A stretch of DNA of 64,000 bases, from the NCBI RefSeq assembly GCF_000468095.1, contig NZ_ASZC01000018.1, positions 62,001 to 126,000 on the forward strand, read 5' to 3'. The stretch is from Pantoea sp. AS-PWVM4 (GTDB taxonomy: Bacteria; Pseudomonadota; Gammaproteobacteria; Enterobacterales; Enterobacteriaceae). Of this stretch, positions 54,960 through 62,819 are shown one piece after another; position 1 is the first letter of the stretch, and each line of letters starts with the position of its first letter. The notes under the pieces were generated by a model, which had not been told where the DNA came from, did not search any database, and was given only the letters and a program-made list of their open reading frames with translations. Both the position numbers and the translations under genes were made by a program.

Positions 54960-56449
54960 TTCAGCCTCAGATCAAACAGCGGGATACGGGCATCGACACG
55001 GCCTTTAAAGGTCAGTGCGTCGCTGTGCGCATACAGCGTGTCTTCACGATACAACGGGATCAGCGGCTGCTGTTCAGCAACGCGTTGCTGAATCTGTTGC
55101 AGCAGCACTTTACGTTTCGCGGCATCCACCGTCTGGCGGCTCTGGTCCAGCAACTTATCCATTTCAGGATCGTTCACCGTCGAGTAAGGTTCGCCACTGT
55201 GCAGTATCGGGAACAGGGCGGCATCGGCGTCCAGTGTCTGGGTCGATCCCCACGCCAGCATATACATTGGGGCTTGCTTCTGTGCCGCGACCTGCTGGGT
55301 ATAAACTGACCATTCCGGCACTTCGAGCTGAGCTTTGACGCCGATCGCTGCCAGATCCTGCACGATCGCCTGGGCGACATCCGCGCTGGCGATATAACGA
55401 CGTGGTGCCTGGAAGCGCAGGGTAAAGCCATTCGGATATCCGGCCTGCGTCAGCAGAGTTTTGGCTTTGGCGACATCCTGGGTGGTGGCGGGTACCGCCA
55501 GATAACCGAAATCATTGGCTCCCGCCATAGTACCGGTCGGCGTGCCGTAGCCATGCAGCAACTGCTGGGTATACGCCTGACGATTCAGCGCCAGCGACAG
55601 TGCCTGACGTACACGCACGTCGTTCAACGGTTTTTCGTTGTTTTTCAGACCGAGATAGATGGTTAACCCACCGCCTTTGACCTGCTCCAGCGCAACGCCA
55701 GGGCGATTTTTCAGCGCAGGCACCAGATCGGCAGGCACGCTTTCCACCAGTTGGACTTCACCGGTCAGCAATGAGGTGATACGGGCGGTGGCCTCCGGGA
55801 TCGGACGCCAGGTGACGCGGTCAATGGCAGGTTTGCCACGCCAGTAAGCGTCATTGGCGACCATCACCACTTTTTCGTCCGGGATAAAGGTATCCAGCTT
55901 GTAAGCACCGCTGCCAATCGGTTTGCGCGCAAATTCGCTGGCACCCACTTTTTTCACATAAGCGGGCGGGACAATATAGGTCGGATAACGGCTCATGCGG
56001 GTTGGCAGCAGCGGATCCGGACCGTTAGTATGGATCAACAGTTGATAGTCGTTGACCACCTCGACCGATTTAATGGTGCGGATGTAGGAGATGGTCGGTG
56101 CGTGGTTGGCGGGGTCAAGAATGCGGTCAATGGAGAATTTTACCGCCGCGGCATTGACCGGCTCGCCATCGGTGAAATTCACCCCTTTGCGCAGGTTAAA
56201 TTGCCAGGTGGTGTCATTGATGGCTTTCCAGTCGGTCGCCAGGCCCGGTTGCAGCGACATATCATCGGCGCGACGTACCAGGGTATCGAAAATATTATCC
56301 ACCAGCGTGGCGGCTTCTTTGAGAAAGCCGGGATCCATGGCCGTGGCTGATGCGGGTTGGGCGATGGTCAACTCTGCCGCCTGCAAACTGGCGGGTAACA
56401 GGGCAAAAAGCAATGCGGTGGTAGCAAACTTCACTGCAGGTAGTCTCAT
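54956..56449 (-). CDS. Peptide ABC transporter substrate-binding protein (DppA/OppA family)
   Basis: 497 residues from the ATG at 56449, which has GGGATGA at a good distance; in-frame ATGs at 56458 and 56470 are less well placed. The signal peptide (ATTALLFALLPASLQA) is followed by the SBP family 5 fold: FLKEAATLVDNIFDTLVRRA, WQFNLRKGVNFTDGEPVNAA (the family's hallmark region), and LRFQAPRRYIASADVAQAI. It captures the substrate in the periplasm. It is the first gene of the operon, divergent from a GntR regulator. Confidence 0.92.
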   Translation of the reverse strand: MRLPAVKFATTALLFALLPASLQAAELTIAQPASATAMDPGFLKEAATLVDNIFDTLVRRADDMSLQPGLATDWKAINDTTWQFNLRKGVNFTDGEPVNAAAVKFSIDRILDPANHAPTISYIRTIKSVEVVNDYQLLIHTNGPDPLLPTRMSRYPTYIVPPAYVKKVGASEFARKPIGSGAYKLDTFIPDEKVVMVANDAYWRGKPAIDRVTWRPIPEATARITSLLTGEVQLVESVPADLVPALKNRPGVALEQVKGGGLTIYLGLKNNEKPLNDVRVRQALSLALNRQAYTQQLLHGYGTPTGTMAGANDFGYLAVPATTQDVAKAKTLLTQAGYPNGFTLRFQAPRRYIASADVAQAIVQDLAAIGVKAQLEVPEWSVYTQQVAAQKQAPMYMLAWGSTQTLDADAALFPILHSGEPYSTVNDPEMDKLLDQSRQTVDAAKRKVLLQQIQQRVAEQQPLIPLYREDTLYAHSDALTFKGRVDARIPLFDLRLK

Positions 56450-56614
56450 AAACTTCATCCCAAAATGCATTCGGTAACGTAGTGAAAAGAGTGTTGCTGT
56501 GTTGATCGTGCTTCGCTTGTTTTGTAATACATGATATATCCTATAGCAGGACGTTTTGGCAACAAAACATTTAAACTTCTTACCATTTGCACAATCCGGG
56601 AAAGGAAAAAACGC

Positions 56615-57271
56615 ATGATTGAGATGGAAAAAGCACAGCGACTCAGCCTGACTGCCCAGGTAGAAGCCACGCTGCGTAGCGCCCTGATTGTCGGTAAGCT
56701 CAAGCCCGGCGCGCGCCTGGTCACGCGTGATCTTGCGGCCCAGCTAGGTACCAGCATCACCCCGGTGCGTGAGGCGTTACTGCGCTTAGTTTCCGCTGGC
56801 GCACTCAACGCCACCCCGGCGGCAGCGTTTTTGGTGCCGGAAATGACACTGGCGCGATATCAGGAGATCACTCTGATACGTAAGCAACTGGAAGGGTTAG
56901 CGGTGCGGATGGCAACACCGAATATCACGAAAAAACAACTTTCTGAGCTTAAAAAATTGTGCGATCGCTTTATGCAGGCCAAGTTGAGTGGGGAAGTGGA
57001 AACCGCACTGGAAGCCAACCGTGCGTTTCGTTTCACCCTGTACGGCTATGCGCACATGCCGACGTTATTGCTGCTGATTGAACAACTGTGGGTGCAAATT
57101 GGGCCTTGCCTGAATTATCTCTATCCGCAATCGATGGAAATGGCCAAAGGACATAATTACGATCACCTGCTGGAGGCGTTGCAGACCAAAGATGTGGTGC
57201 TGGCGGAGCAGGTGGTGATGAAGGCGATTGATGACGGCGCGGCGATTTTGCTGAGAACGTATTTTGTTTGA
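56615..57271 (+). CDS. GntR-family regulator, FadR (FCD) subfamily
   Basis: 218 residues from the ATG at 56615 with GGGAAAGGAAA before it. The N-terminal winged helix has LRSALIVGKLKPGARLVTRD, DLAAQLGTSITPVREALLRL; the C-terminal part is the all-helical FCD ligand domain (ITLIRKQLEGLAVRMAT to the end). It is divergent from the uptake operon across about 165 bp and is the obvious candidate to control it, presumably released by the transported compound or its product. Confidence 0.88.
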   Translation: MIEMEKAQRLSLTAQVEATLRSALIVGKLKPGARLVTRDLAAQLGTSITPVREALLRLVSAGALNATPAAAFLVPEMTLARYQEITLIRKQLEGLAVRMATPNITKKQLSELKKLCDRFMQAKLSGEVETALEANRAFRFTLYGYAHMPTLLLLIEQLWVQIGPCLNYLYPQSMEMAKGHNYDHLLEALQTKDVVLAEQVVMKAIDDGAAILLRTYFV

Positions 57272-57282
57272 TGGATTTCTGG

Positions 57283-57305
57283 GGCGCGATAAATCGCGCC
57301 GCTAC
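57283..57305. repeat. Short palindromic repeat copy D
   Basis: GGCGCGATAAATCGCGCC followed by GCTAC, the reverse orientation of copy A. It lies 12 bases after the gntR stop. Confidence 0.8.
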
Positions 57306-57313
57306 AAAAAAAG

Positions 57314-57529
57314 TTAAAGCTCGTAAGGGAACCGACACGCAACTATCGTGATTACGCCATCACTGACGCTGTAAACCAGACGATGCTCCCGGTTTATACG
57401 ACGTGAATAAAGGGCAGGTTTTTTGTAATGCCTTAACCGTTCAGGTTTACCAATACCCTGCAAGGGATTCTCATGAGCGGCTTTGATCAGCTCTCTGACG
57501 CGTTCAACAACTTTAATACAAGAAAACTT
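57314..57529 (-). pseudogene. Truncated yoeB-type toxin relic
   Basis: A 71-codon frame ending TAA at 57316-57314 reads CIKVVERVRELIKAAHENP, then GKPERLRHY, ALYSRRINREHRLVYSVSDG, and ends VACRFPYEL. This matches the C-terminal three quarters of YoeB (KGKPEPLKH, SRRITEEHRLVYAV, ACRYHY). About 20 N-terminal residues and any start codon are missing: the frame runs into the 3' end of digH, with a stop 30 bases further up. The His of the RYHY end is Pro here. No yefM antitoxin gene is present, so this is a remnant. Confidence 0.8.
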
Positions 57530-58835
57530 AACTCCCCCAGCGGCTACGCAGATAATTCACCGCCTGCTGCGTTTGCGGCTGATTAAGGTAGTTTTCTCTG
57601 AACAGAATTGTGCCGCTGATCTGCGGCAGTGATTCATTTAAATCCAGCTGTTTTTTCAACTCCGGCACACCGCCGTTGACCGTCCAGTCCGGTTCACTCT
57701 TTGAGGGTTCACCCACTTTATACAATGCCACGCCGATATAGAGGCGGGTATGTGTCGGTTTCACCACATTCGCCCACCAGTTTGCCAGCACATCATAGCG
57801 CGCCGCCTGACGTGAGAACGGCCAGTAAATTTGCGGGGCAATATAATCCAGCAAGCCCATTTGTACCCACTGACGGGTGTCGGCAAAAGCCTCATCATAA
57901 GCTGCCGCACCTCGGGTATCGGAACCGGAGGGATCATGCGACAGGTTGCGCCATACGCCAGCCGGGCTGACGCCAAACTCGACACTGGGTTTCAGCTGTT
58001 TAATGGTGCGAGACACCTGCTCGATCAACAATTGTGTATTGTGACGTCGCCAGTCGGCTTTGGACGCAAATCCCTGACCATATTGGCGGAACGTCTGGCT
58101 ATCATTCAGGGCAGATCCCGGAGATTCGGCGTAAAAATAATCATCAAACTGCACCCCATCGACCGGATAATGGCTAACCACTTCCGCCACAATGCTGGTG
58201 ATCCAGTCGCGTGCCGCGGGTATGCCAGGGTCAAGCACAAAGCGATCGCCGGCAGTACGGATCCAGTCACGATGCAACACAAACACACTGGCAGGATGAA
58301 GCGACAGGGTGGCGTTTAGTTCAGCCACGGTGGATGGCTTGGTGTTGACTGAGACGCGATAGGGGTTAAACCAGGCGTGCACTTTCATGCCGCGCTTATG
58401 CGCTTCGTCCAGAATAAATTGCAGCGGATCATAACCAGGGTCGGCACCGATCTTACCGGTCAGCATATCGGACCAGGGCAGAATTTTAGAAGGCCACAGC
58501 GCAGTACCATCCGGTTTTACCTGGAAAAATACGGTGTTGATACCCAGGCTCTTTAACTTATCCAGTTTTTCGGTGAGCGCTTTTTGCTGCTGGCTGATGC
58601 GGCTGGCGGCACTGCTGGCATTCACCGACGCGACCGGCGGCCAGTCAAGGCGTGAAACGGTTGCCAACCAGACGCCGCGCATCGGTTGCTGATCGGTTAC
58701 CGGTTTCGTCGGTAAAGGGGGCTGCGCAACGGTCGGTAGCGGGGTGACCAGTGATTTTGGCGGTTGTGACGTGCAGCCAGCAACTGCCAAAGCGACCGCG
58801 ACAAGCCAGCCACTCCTTTTCAGCGAGAGGGTGAT
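57528..58835 (-). CDS. digH: DigH (YddW) lipoprotein glycosyl hydrolase, start codon unusual
   Basis: The mature protein matches E. coli DigH closely: MRGVWLATVSRLDWPP, GINTVFFQVKPDGTALWPSK, KVHAWFNPYR, VDGVQFDDYFYAESPGS with the likely acidic residues, and the end NYLRSRWGS. DigH cleaves denuded peptidoglycan glycans at the division site. The lipoprotein signal LKRSGWLVAVALAVAGC is intact but has no ATG, GTG or TTG at its beginning: a TTG at 58790 is too near the Cys, an in-frame TAA lies at 58850, and GGAG sits six bases before an ATC at 58835. I give ATC 58835 as provisional start; CTG at 58823 is the alternative. Confidence 0.85.
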   Translation of the reverse strand: MTLSLKRSGWLVAVALAVAGCTSQPPKSLVTPLPTVAQPPLPTKPVTDQQPMRGVWLATVSRLDWPPVASVNASSAASRISQQQKALTEKLDKLKSLGINTVFFQVKPDGTALWPSKILPWSDMLTGKIGADPGYDPLQFILDEAHKRGMKVHAWFNPYRVSVNTKPSTVAELNATLSLHPASVFVLHRDWIRTAGDRFVLDPGIPAARDWITSIVAEVVSHYPVDGVQFDDYFYAESPGSALNDSQTFRQYGQGFASKADWRRHNTQLLIEQVSRTIKQLKPSVEFGVSPAGVWRNLSHDPSGSDTRGAAAYDEAFADTRQWVQMGLLDYIAPQIYWPFSRQAARYDVLANWWANVVKPTHTRLYIGVALYKVGEPSKSEPDWTVNGGVPELKKQLDLNESLPQISGTILFRENYLNQPQTQQAVNYLRSRWGS

Positions 58836-58986
58836 GATAAGCTCCGGTTATTCTGATGATCCTGTAAAAAGGACATTTTCTGAGTTAGGCGATCAAAGTC
58901 AAGCCGGGCGCAATGCTTTTCGTACATGGACAAATTCTGCACAGTTTTATACCCACTTTGTACAGGCTGAGGCATGAGCAGAGGTG

Positions 58987-59010
58987 GAGTTACCGGCATG
59001 CCGGTAACTC
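58987..59010. terminator. 24-bp perfect palindrome downstream of the 177-aa gene
   Basis: GAGTTACCGGCA (58987-58998) is followed by its exact reverse complement. It is 24 bases beyond the stop of the minus-strand hypothetical gene and could form a hairpin ending that transcript, although no T run follows on that strand. Confidence 0.5.
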
Positions 59011-59034
59011 TCTTGTATATTACGATGTGAGTTA

Positions 59035-59568
59035 TTAACCATAAGCCAGAGTAGTCACGGTGCGTTTATCAAATTTTGTTATTTTTCCTGGATTAGGGTC
59101 GTTATCAGATGTTTTATGCAGGACGCTGATTTCTGTACCATCAGTGCCATCCCATTCGATGACAAATTCATATTTTATCGCATTCACGAATAACTCTTGA
59201 TCCGTTTGCGGCATATTGGACGCAAAGCCAATTTTTAATTTATGCTCAGGATCAAGTGGAAGGGGTTTATCCCCATTCGTCGGGTCATTCAAATGCAGAT
59301 TCTCCTGTGCTTTTTTCTCACTGTTATAAAATCTTGCAAAAAAAGGATTGTTAAACCAGTTGGCGAAATTGGCATTCCCTCTATCGACTTCTTCATTTCC
59401 GGTATAAATTTGACAGGAGATATTACAAAAGGTCTTTTTTGTTGGTGTGACAAAAACCCCCTGGGCTTCATGGATAAATGCCAGATAATTTATAGAGTTA
59501 GGGTTATCATTGACTCTTTGTAATTCCAGTACAAATCTTAATGTGCATATTACAGTGTCCTGACTCAT
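59035..59568 (-). CDS. Hypothetical 177-residue cytoplasmic protein
   Basis: No family is recognised. There is no signal peptide or membrane segment. The composition is hydrophilic with alternating beta-type stretches (VICTLRFVLELQRV, FVIEWDGTDGTEISVL, TKFDKRTVTTLAYG), which suggests a small beta-sandwich, and a central polar part with several Asn, Asp and Pro. AGGTAAGAAATATG provides a ribosome site. It is flanked by a palindrome downstream and a 340-bp gap upstream, so it is a single-gene unit. Confidence 0.6.
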   Translation of the reverse strand: MSQDTVICTLRFVLELQRVNDNPNSINYLAFIHEAQGVFVTPTKKTFCNISCQIYTGNEEVDRGNANFANWFNNPFFARFYNSEKKAQENLHLNDPTNGDKPLPLDPEHKLKIGFASNMPQTDQELFVNAIKYEFVIEWDGTDGTEISVLHKTSDNDPNPGKITKFDKRTVTTLAYG

Positions 59569-59907
59569 ATTTCTTACCTCTCAATTCAATGCATTGGTTT
59601 TGGCTCATCGACTGTCGGAGTCGGTAGGGACGCTTGCAACCCGGATCGAGATTGCAGGAAGGATTCTAGCCACGCTCTGTGAGTAATACATGCGAAGCGC
59701 GGAAAAAGCTGACTGACATCAGCTGATGTCTATTTTATTGTATTTAATGGATAATCAGGTACTCATCAAAAAAACGTCATAATTAAATACAAGTGGGAAC
59801 AATGGCTGGTGGTTTTACATTTGGCAACCAATTAAAATACTTCTACATGAGGCAGCGGCAACGAGACGAAATGTAGTCCATCAACGACAAGATTAAGGAC
59901 AAATACG
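59569..59907. other. Intergenic region between two hypothetical genes
   Basis: About 340 bases that should hold divergent promoters. I see no gene, tRNA or strong hairpin; the only structure noted is a short imperfect repeat GCTGACTGACATCAGCTGATG near 59710. Confidence 0.35.
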
Positions 59908-60216
59908 ATGAGCGATAAAAAAATGATTTCAATCGATCAATTCAATCCTGAGGAGCGGTTGGCGGTTGACGAGGTGCTAAGGGGATTGGTGCAAAAGTAT
60001 CGCCAGCGCACCGGTAAGGAACCGGACGTAAAAAAAGAGAAGGAATTCACCGCCGAGGCTCGACAGCAAATCATGGCGCTGAAGCAGGCGAAAGAGAAAG
60101 CGCTGGCAGAGAAAGCGAAAAAGAAACCGTTGAAAAAGAAAAAACCGGAGTCGCAGGCGGCCAGTGAGGTCAGTGACTTCAACTGGTCGGCCTCGGTGAT
60201 GAAAGGGCGACGTTAA
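59908..60216 (+). CDS. Hypothetical small Lys-rich protein
   Basis: 102 residues. The start is MSDKKMISIDQFNPEERLAV, followed by a helical part and, from about 65, a strongly basic tract (KAKKKPLKKKKPESQ) before the end DFNWSASVMKGRR. The basic tract suggests nucleic-acid or ribosome contact, but no family is recognised. AAGGACAAATACG precedes the ATG. Its 3' end overlaps by four bases the convergent DUF1345 gene. Confidence 0.6.
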   Translation: MSDKKMISIDQFNPEERLAVDEVLRGLVQKYRQRTGKEPDVKKEKEFTAEARQQIMALKQAKEKALAEKAKKKPLKKKKPESQAASEVSDFNWSASVMKGRR

Positions 60217-60872
60217 CTCAACAATCCCGCGCCAACATTCACCGACAATCCAAGAATCGCCAGATTAAAGACAAACGAAATCACCGACTGAAGCAGCGCA
60301 ATCTGGCGAATGTCGGTGGTGCCGGTAGCCACATCGGCGGTTTGTGCTGCCACGGCGATGGTGAAGGAGAAATAGAGAAAATCCCAGTATCCTGGATTGT
60401 CCGGTTTCTCCGGAAAGATCATCGGAGTGACCTTATGACTTCGGTGCAAATAGTGATGATGGGCGTAATGCAGGGCGAACGATGTTGGCAACAAAGCCCA
60501 TGAAACCACCAGGGTGCTGGCCGTCAGCAGCAGATGTAACACGCGCGGCGTGCCGGTAAGGTGTTTTAACGAGGGCAGCTCGATAAGGATAGCCATCAGA
60601 CTGACCAGACAACCCAGCGTCACCAGGCTTAGCACCAATGTCGCGCTCTCATCCTGTTGTCTGGCGATCTGCGGAATATCTTTCACGTCGGTACGTAGCA
60701 TGCGTAGCCAGACGAGGATCAAATACAGCCACGCCAGTATATTCCAGCCAATCAACAACCGTTGCAGATAACCCAGTTGGGCAGGAAGCAAAAAAAAGCA
60801 CAGTATCCCGGCGGCAATAGAAACCAGAAAACGCAATCGGGTGCGTAGGTGAGTTCGGAAAGAATAATCCAT
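60213..60872 (-). CDS. DUF1345 inner-membrane protein
   Basis: 219 residues with about five membrane helices. The family signature YWDFLYFSFTIAVAAQTADV lies near 162-181, and HYAHHHYLHRS marks the preceding loop. DUF1345 proteins are inner-membrane proteins of unknown function widespread in Proteobacteria. It is a lone gene, convergent with the Lys-rich gene. Confidence 0.85.
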   Translation of the reverse strand: MDYSFRTHLRTRLRFLVSIAAGILCFFLLPAQLGYLQRLLIGWNILAWLYLILVWLRMLRTDVKDIPQIARQQDESATLVLSLVTLGCLVSLMAILIELPSLKHLTGTPRVLHLLLTASTLVVSWALLPTSFALHYAHHHYLHRSHKVTPMIFPEKPDNPGYWDFLYFSFTIAVAAQTADVATGTTDIRQIALLQSVISFVFNLAILGLSVNVGAGLLS

Positions 60873-60952
60873 TGTTATTTTTGCCCGACAAAATAAGCGT
60901 ATAGATTAACTATAGGCGTGGAGGGCAGCGTAGTGTCCCTCCACGCCGACAA

Positions 60953-62239
60953 TCACACATCCAGCCGATGAATTACATTTACAAACTCGTGCACACCGCG
61001 ATTAATCTCTCGCAGGCTGCGTGACAAATCACTGATTTTATCCTGTTCCGACACCACAAAATGTTTAACCTCATCCAGCTGGTGATACATCTGCTGGATC
61101 AGCCGTGCATTTTCCTCCACGACCTCGGTGATTTTATGTGTGGCGGTAGCGGTAGAAGCCGCCAGTCGCCGCACCTCGCCTGCGACAACGCTAAATCCAC
61201 GTCCGGCCTCTCCAGCTCTGGCCGATTCGATGGCGGCATTCAGCGCCAGGATATTGGTTTGTGAGGCAATCAGGTTAATGGAGGCGACCACTTCGCTGAT
61301 ACTTTTCGCTGACGCGCTCAATTGCGCGCCGATCTCAGTAGCGGCGTTAACCTGCACCGAGACCAGCCCGGAATTACGGACAGTCTCTTCAAGTACCTCG
61401 TTGGCGTTATGGGTAATTTGTGATGTCTGTTCTGAAGTGGTGACTGCGATGTCTGCCACCCGTTTTGCTGCCTCGACGCGAGCGGTGATATCCGAGGCGA
61501 TCTTGATCACCTTGTAGACCTTGCCGTCAGCGTCGAATACCGGATTGTAGCTGGCTTCAAGCCAGATGCGTTCACCACTGGCGGTTTTACGTTCAAAGCG
61601 ACCGACAAAGTGCTGACCCTTGGCGATTTTCTGCCAGAAGTCCGGATTTTCACGGTAAAAATTGTCATAGCAGAACAAACGGTGATGTTTGCCGATAATC
61701 TCCGGCAGGTTATAACCCATATGCGTAAGGAAATTGTCGTTAGCCGTGAGAATATGGCCGTCGGGAGTGAATTCAATCACGGCCATAGAGCGGTCCAGCG
61801 CCGTGATTACCGCTTCTTTTTGCTCCAGTTCCTGGTGCCGTGCGGTGATATCGCTTGCCACTTTAATCACCTTGTACACCTTGCCTTTATCATCGCTGAC
61901 CGGAAAGTAAGTGGCGCTGAGATAAAATCGCTGATGCTGATGGTTAAAGCGTTCGAAAATACCGGTTACTGACTCACCTGAGGCGAGCCTCTGCCAGAAG
62001 TGGCGATATTCCGCCGTGAGGGTGTAAGCCGGGCTACAGAAAATCCGGTGATGTTTGCCCTGAATTTCTCCCAGGTTGTAGCCGGTAACATCGAGAAACT
62101 GCTGGTTGGCGCTGAGTATTTCGCCATCGGGCAAAAACTCAATCCATGCCACATGTTGTTTGATCGCCTCAATATCCTTCGCAATGCCACCATCTCTGGA
62201 AAAATGCAAAAAAGAGCCCGACTTTTTAACACCAAACAT
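60953..62239 (-). CDS. Soluble PAS-PAS methyl-accepting chemotaxis protein
   Basis: 428 residues, no membrane segment. Two PAS domains of nearly identical plan: [20 protein letters not shown] with [20 protein letters not shown] after it, and [20 protein letters not shown] with [17 protein letters not shown]. The MCP signalling hairpin follows, with its tip [35 protein letters not shown]. BdlA and Aer-like cytoplasmic receptors share this design; PAS with heme or flavin would sense redox or oxygen. It presumably signals through CheW/CheA, whose genes are not in the window. Short HAMP-free architecture is normal for this class. Confidence 0.88.
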   Translation of the reverse strand: MFGVKKSGSFLHFSRDGGIAKDIEAIKQHVAWIEFLPDGEILSANQQFLDVTGYNLGEIQGKHHRIFCSPAYTLTAEYRHFWQRLASGESVTGIFERFNHQHQRFYLSATYFPVSDDKGKVYKVIKVASDITARHQELEQKEAVITALDRSMAVIEFTPDGHILTANDNFLTHMGYNLPEIIGKHHRLFCYDNFYRENPDFWQKIAKGQHFVGRFERKTASGERIWLEASYNPVFDADGKVYKVIKIASDITARVEAAKRVADIAVTTSEQTSQITHNANEVLEETVRNSGLVSVQVNAATEIGAQLSASAKSISEVVASINLIASQTNILALNAAIESARAGEAGRGFSVVAGEVRRLAASTATATHKITEVVEENARLIQQMYHQLDEVKHFVVSEQDKISDLSRSLREINRGVHEFVNVIHRLDV

Positions 62240-62819
62240 AAGACACCCCAGGAGGTTATCGTTATCCCGATTAATAAATCGCGTGCCGAATCTGACGGCT
62301 GCGCATGATTTTCCCTGCCGGACACTTGATCATCCGCCTGATATGGCGAAAGAGGGGTCTCTGCTGCGCAAAGCGCGCAGGCCGGGATGTGTTGATCGTC
62401 CTTTGTCTGGTGTTGTGTAAACGAACTGAGAGTAAACTGAAAACATCGTCCCACATTTCAGTATCGGCAGAAAACACAGAAACTTCATGAAAATTTTAGA
62501 GGCATTGGTGATGATAAGCATTGATTATAGTGAAAGTTCTTACTTTTCTGGCTGGGGGAGAACCAGTCAATTTTAATCCAGACAGGGATGCTGACCATGA
62601 ACACAATTACCCGTTCGCTCAAAAAAAAGTGTCGTTACGTGAATTCTGAGAGAAACGCAGGGGGATTGGGCGGGAGATTTTGCGTAGCGCTGCCAGGTGT
62701 GTTCCGGTTATTCCGTAGCGGCGCGATTTATCGCGCATCGTCCAGTCAGGGTGGCGTAAAACCCGCGCGATAAATCGCGCCGCTACGGGAGAGGTGGTAT
62801 TGCGGGATTAACGGAATAT
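62240..62819. other. Intergenic region with inverted repeats
   Basis: About 580 bases between the chemoreceptor and the insertion sequence. It contains the chemoreceptor promoter on the minus strand and, at the right, the paired palindromic repeats. Open frames here, such as 62588-62773, read through the repeats and are not called. Confidence 0.4.
62715..62786. repeat. Paired palindromic repeats in inverted orientation (BIME-like)
   Basis: A copy of GTAGCGGCGCGATTTATCGC at 62715 and the reverse-oriented copy GCGCGATAAATCGCGCCGCT at 62765 face each other across 28 bases, so the whole 72-base unit can fold into one large hairpin. This paired arrangement is typical of BIME structures in enterobacteria. 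Confidence 0.75.

Noticed and set aside
59690..59760. Possible tRNA or structured RNA between the hypothetical genes
   Set aside because: No cloverleaf arms or CCA end could be drawn.
62588..62773. 61-codon plus-strand frame after the chemoreceptor
   Set aside because: It reads through the palindromic repeats and has no conserved features.
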